A DNA stretch of 7,048 nt. Source: an uncultured bacterium. GTDB taxonomy: Bacteria; Patescibacteriota; Saccharimonadia; Saccharimonadales; Saccharimonadaceae. Within the stretch, counting starts at the first letter, position 1. The number at the start of each line of letters is the position of its first letter. The stretch spans positions 1 to 7,048 of the forward strand of contig USNP01000030.1 in NCBI GenBank assembly GCA_900556165.1, in the 5' to 3' direction. Shown here piece after piece: positions 4,766-7,048 of this stretch. The notes under the pieces were generated by a model. It had not been told where the DNA came from. It was given only the letters and a program-made list of their open reading frames with translations, and did no database searches. The translations under genes and the position numbers were made by a program.

Positions 4766-7048
4766 TTATTTACCTATAATTGACATTGGATCAAAGTGAT
4801 TACCGCCATAAACGGCACGACCTTTATAGAATTCCAGGTGTAAGTGTGGTGGAAAGGTATTTGGACCATTCGCTCCCCAACCTCCAATTCGTCCAATCAT
4901 ATCTCCTTTTTTAACGCTATCGCCAGGGTTTTTATATCCGGCACTCATATGACAATATAGACTGTCTATATCTGAACCTGTTGCTTCTTTGTGTGAAATT
5001 ATTCGCAAGTTTGGTCCACAGCCACGACTTGAATCTCCACTGAGATCTGAAACTACACCATCCGCTACGGCATAAACTGGTGTTCCTTCAGCTCCACCAA
5101 GATCTGCTCCGGTGTGAACACATCCATTAAATTCGCAGTCAATTGGAAGGTTTCGCGGACCATAGGGTGAAGTTACGATTAGTTCACCTTCAAGAGGTGG
5201 TGCAAATTTAGATTTAGCTTTTGAGATTTCTTCACTAGAAGGTCCGCCTACACCAGCTGATCCTCTTCCGCCTTCAGTTCCAACTCCACTGCCATTTGTA
5301 TCTGGCTTAAAATCTTCATTCATTCCACGCTCTGTTCTAACATCGGTTAGGAACATTGCATACAGATTTGCTTTCGGATTTTTGGTTGTATTACATATTC
5401 CACCAAGAGTTTCATCATCTTCATCTTCTTGAGCACCAATTGGAGCCTTTCGGTTGAAGCAATATTTTTCGTATTTCTTTAATTTTCCACTCATTTGAAT
5501 CGTACTTAAAACATCATCAGTTTCGCTGGTATTTTCCTTTTCGATAATATCGCCTGATTCTTTAAGTTCATTAATAATTTCGTCGGTTTCTTTTTCGACA
5601 ATCCCCATATCAATTCCAGTATAAACATTACAGAAAATATCTGTTGCTGCGCCAGTATCGGTAATCGATTTATCTTCGCAAGTTTCCATATTAGCTGCGA
5701 AATTTGCATTATTCGCAGCACTTGCGCCAGGTGTAATTGATGCAAAAGATCTCTGAGCGCTACCAATTAATGATGGTAGAAATCCGCTAATTGAAGATAA
5801 CTGTTTTGCGTATGGTAGCATATTACTGACGATTGATCCGACAAATGTGTGTCGAGTTGTTGGGTCGAATGGGCTTGAAGTCATTCGAATTTCTTCCGCA
5901 TTTTGTGCAATTTGGCGTTCGGTTTCTTGCCGAAATGCCACAGCTTGAGCTTTAGTTAAAACTCCACCGCTTCCTGCCATAGTGTTTTTAGCCATCATTG
6001 CGCCAGATCCTGACATTATAGCATTTCCGAAGTTTTCGCCAGTTGTTGAGTCATTAAGGATTGTTCCAGTTAAACCTTCGGCAGCCTGGCGTGAAATTTC
6101 ACCTAAGGCTTTATCGGCTAGTACTTGCAATGCAACATGCATTGCTACCTGTAAAGCTACTATCCAGATAGCTCTTTTAATAACCTGACCAATACAACCA
6201 AAAAATCCGGTTCCCATGCAAGCTAGAATGGTGAATGCAGCATAAGCAATTCCTACCGCAGCAGAAACAACACCTGCTAATTTACAACCTTGTCGAACAA
6301 CCCATCCGGTAAAGCCGGTTGTCATTGTATTCATTAAGTTAGCAAACCAGCCCGTAATTCCAACTTGATAATCTTTTGCTGAATCGTTGAGTTTTGAGAC
6401 ACGGTCATCGTAGGCAACAGCTCGCCATCCTTGAGATTCGGTTGCGCTTTTAATCTTATCATTATCTGCTGTAGAATCCGCAAAGAATGCAAAGGCATTT
6501 TTTAACCGCGAAGTATTCGATCCGCTATCTGTAGGATTTTTATTTTCTTTCAAATCTTTTTTATTAGCAATTCCCATTAGGTTATTTCCTTGTGAAGTAA
6601 CTTCCTGTTGAGTTGCTTCACCGGATTTAATTTTCGAAGCCATTGAAAGGAAAGACAGTCCAAATTGTGCGAAAACTTCAACTTTGGCAATTTTTATAAC
6701 ACTCCAGCCCATAGTTATAAGATTATATGCTCCACAAACTAAATCGATACCACCTAGAGCTGCTAGACTTCCTTTTGATTTTTCGAGGATTTCTAGCCCC
6801 ATCTTTCCTTTTTCACTAATGCTCTTTGTTCCTTTTTTTAGTTTATCTTTAAAACTCTTAAGATCTTTCTTAAGCTGTTTAGTTCCCTTTTCGCCTTTAG
6901 TGACTCTGCTTTTACCACCTTCTTCAACTTCTTCTGAATCTCCGGGCAATTTTCTCGTATCGGTCTCTTCTTCGCTACCATGGGCATTGGCGGCTTTTTT
7001 AATATCTTCGTCAATCTCTTCTTCAGTTTTACCTTTATTATCCTTTTT
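4766..7048 (-). CDS. Large membrane protein with C-terminal M23/LytM endopeptidase, type-IV-secretion-like (5' end outside window)
   Basis: The reading frame is open to the window edge, giving 760 visible codons. A TTG at 6949 could be read as a start, but it has no Shine-Dalgarno and the 33 codons before it continue the same Lys/Glu-rich sequence, so the true start lies beyond 7048. From the first visible codon: a charged N-terminus (1-90), hydrophobic segments at about 94-137, a soluble stretch, further membrane segments at about 256-311, an outer region with cysteines (457, 473, 530, 552), a Gly-rich hinge (about 584-604), and an M23 domain (about 623-753). That domain has HTGAD (His645, Asp649), YCHM (His700) and HLH (735, 737), the full zinc and catalytic set, so it should cleave peptidoglycan peptides. 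Multi-spanning proteins with C-terminal wall hydrolases recall VirB6-like parts of Gram-positive conjugation systems; that relation is inference. No VirB4 or coupling ATPase is in view. Confidence 0.85.
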   Translation of the reverse strand, partial: KKDNKGKTEEEIDEDIKKAANAHGSEEETDTRKLPGDSEEVEEGGKSRVTKGEKGTKQLKKDLKSFKDKLKKGTKSISEKGKMGLEILEKSKGSLAALGGIDLVCGAYNLITMGWSVIKIAKVEVFAQFGLSFLSMASKIKSGEATQQEVTSQGNNLMGIANKKDLKENKNPTDSGSNTSRLKNAFAFFADSTADNDKIKSATESQGWRAVAYDDRVSKLNDSAKDYQVGITGWFANLMNTMTTGFTGWVVRQGCKLAGVVSAAVGIAYAAFTILACMGTGFFGCIGQVIKRAIWIVALQVAMHVALQVLADKALGEISRQAAEGLTGTILNDSTTGENFGNAIMSGSGAMMAKNTMAGSGGVLTKAQAVAFRQETERQIAQNAEEIRMTSSPFDPTTRHTFVGSIVSNMLPYAKQLSSISGFLPSLIGSAQRSFASITPGASAANNANFAANMETCEDKSITDTGAATDIFCNVYTGIDMGIVEKETDEIINELKESGDIIEKENTSETDDVLSTIQMSGKLKKYEKYCFNRKAPIGAQEDEDDETLGGICNTTKNPKANLYAMFLTDVRTERGMNEDFKPDTNGSGVGTEGGRGSAGVGGPSSEEISKAKSKFAPPLEGELIVTSPYGPRNLPIDCEFNGCVHTGADLGGAEGTPVYAVADGVVSDLSGDSSRGCGPNLRIISHKEATGSDIDSLYCHMSAGYKNPGDSVKKGDMIGRIGGWGANGPNTFPPHLHLEFYKGRAVYGGNHFDPMSIIGK
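4771..4775 (-). promoter_or_regulatory. Shine-Dalgarno of the three-domain hydrolase inside the M23 gene tail
   Basis: On the minus strand AGGTA ends 6 bases before the ATG at 4764 and is made of the penultimate codons of the M23 gene, whose TAA is 1 base from the ATG. This layout favours translational coupling of the two hydrolases. Confidence 0.5.

Noticed and set aside
259..4768. Recoding of UGA (as glycine or tryptophan).
   Set aside because: All genes read through without in-frame UGA and end in TAG or TAA. UGA is simply not used in this small sample, which neither shows nor needs recoding.
5506..5766. Minus-strand open frame of 86 codons inside the M23 gene.
   Set aside because: It is an alternate frame of a well-supported coding region, with no domain or start signal.
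5982..6188. Plus-strand open frame of 68 codons antisense to the M23 gene.
   Set aside because: It is antisense to membrane-segment codons, which explains its apparent hydrophobicity; no promoter or ribosome site was seen.
2410..7048. The minus-strand cluster as a prophage or integrated conjugative element, because of the tail-lysozyme-like domain.
   Set aside because: No integrase, attachment repeats, tRNA, capsid or tail genes are visible, and the composition resembles the flanking dnaN-recF. Tail-lysozyme domains also occur in secretion systems.
1..7048. CRISPR arrays, tRNA, rRNA, insertion sequences or riboswitches.
   Set aside because: I saw no regularly spaced repeats, tRNA-like cloverleaf, rRNA segments, transposase or conserved leader RNA. 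The only long gene-free stretch is the origin-like segment.

Overview
The window looks like a replication-origin neighbourhood from a low-GC bacterium, most likely a member of the Patescibacteria/CPR and plausibly a Saccharibacterium (TM7). Three things suggest this. The DNA is strongly AT-rich and the genes are packed with 1 to 11 bp gaps. dnaN and recF lie beside a cluster of DnaA boxes. The opposite strand carries a type-IV-secretion-like membrane protein with an M23 domain, a multi-domain wall hydrolase and a PEGA protein, a combination I associate from memory with Saccharibacteria. The genus-level assignment is inference. No UGA is read through in any gene, which argues against the UGA=Gly code of Gracilibacteria and Absconditabacteria.

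Left part (1-258): a gene-free, AT-rich segment with four perfect TTTTCCACA DnaA boxes, a fifth near-match box and two short inverted repeats. It also holds a good extended -10 promoter for dnaN whose spacer is overlapped by a DnaA box. This is probably oriC or part of it. dnaA itself is not in the window and may lie to the left. Next come dnaN (259-1353, sliding clamp) and recF (1361-2398, recombination mediator ATPase), 7 bp apart and co-directional with a fork leaving the origin to the right.

Centre: a perfect 14-bp hairpin (2378-2410) holds the recF stop codon and abuts the stop of the converging gene. It should terminate transcription from both sides.

Right part (2410-7048, minus strand): three tightly coupled genes read from right to left. 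The first (4766-7048, 5' end outside the window) is a large protein with a charged N-terminus, several membrane segments, a cysteine-containing outer region and a C-terminal M23/LytM endopeptidase domain with all expected metal and catalytic residues. The second (3085-4764) is a secreted protein with a signal peptide and three apparent wall-active domains in series: tail-lysozyme-like muramidase, SGNH esterase/acyltransferase-like, and NlpC/P60- or CHAP-like amidase/peptidase. The third (2410-3081) is a single-pass membrane protein with an external PEGA domain and an unrecognised C-terminal domain.

Together the three minus-strand products look like the wall-opening part of a surface secretion or attachment apparatus, able to attack glycan, O-acetyl groups and peptide stems. 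In an episymbiont this could act on the cell's own wall during machine assembly or on a host wall. The sequence cannot decide between these.
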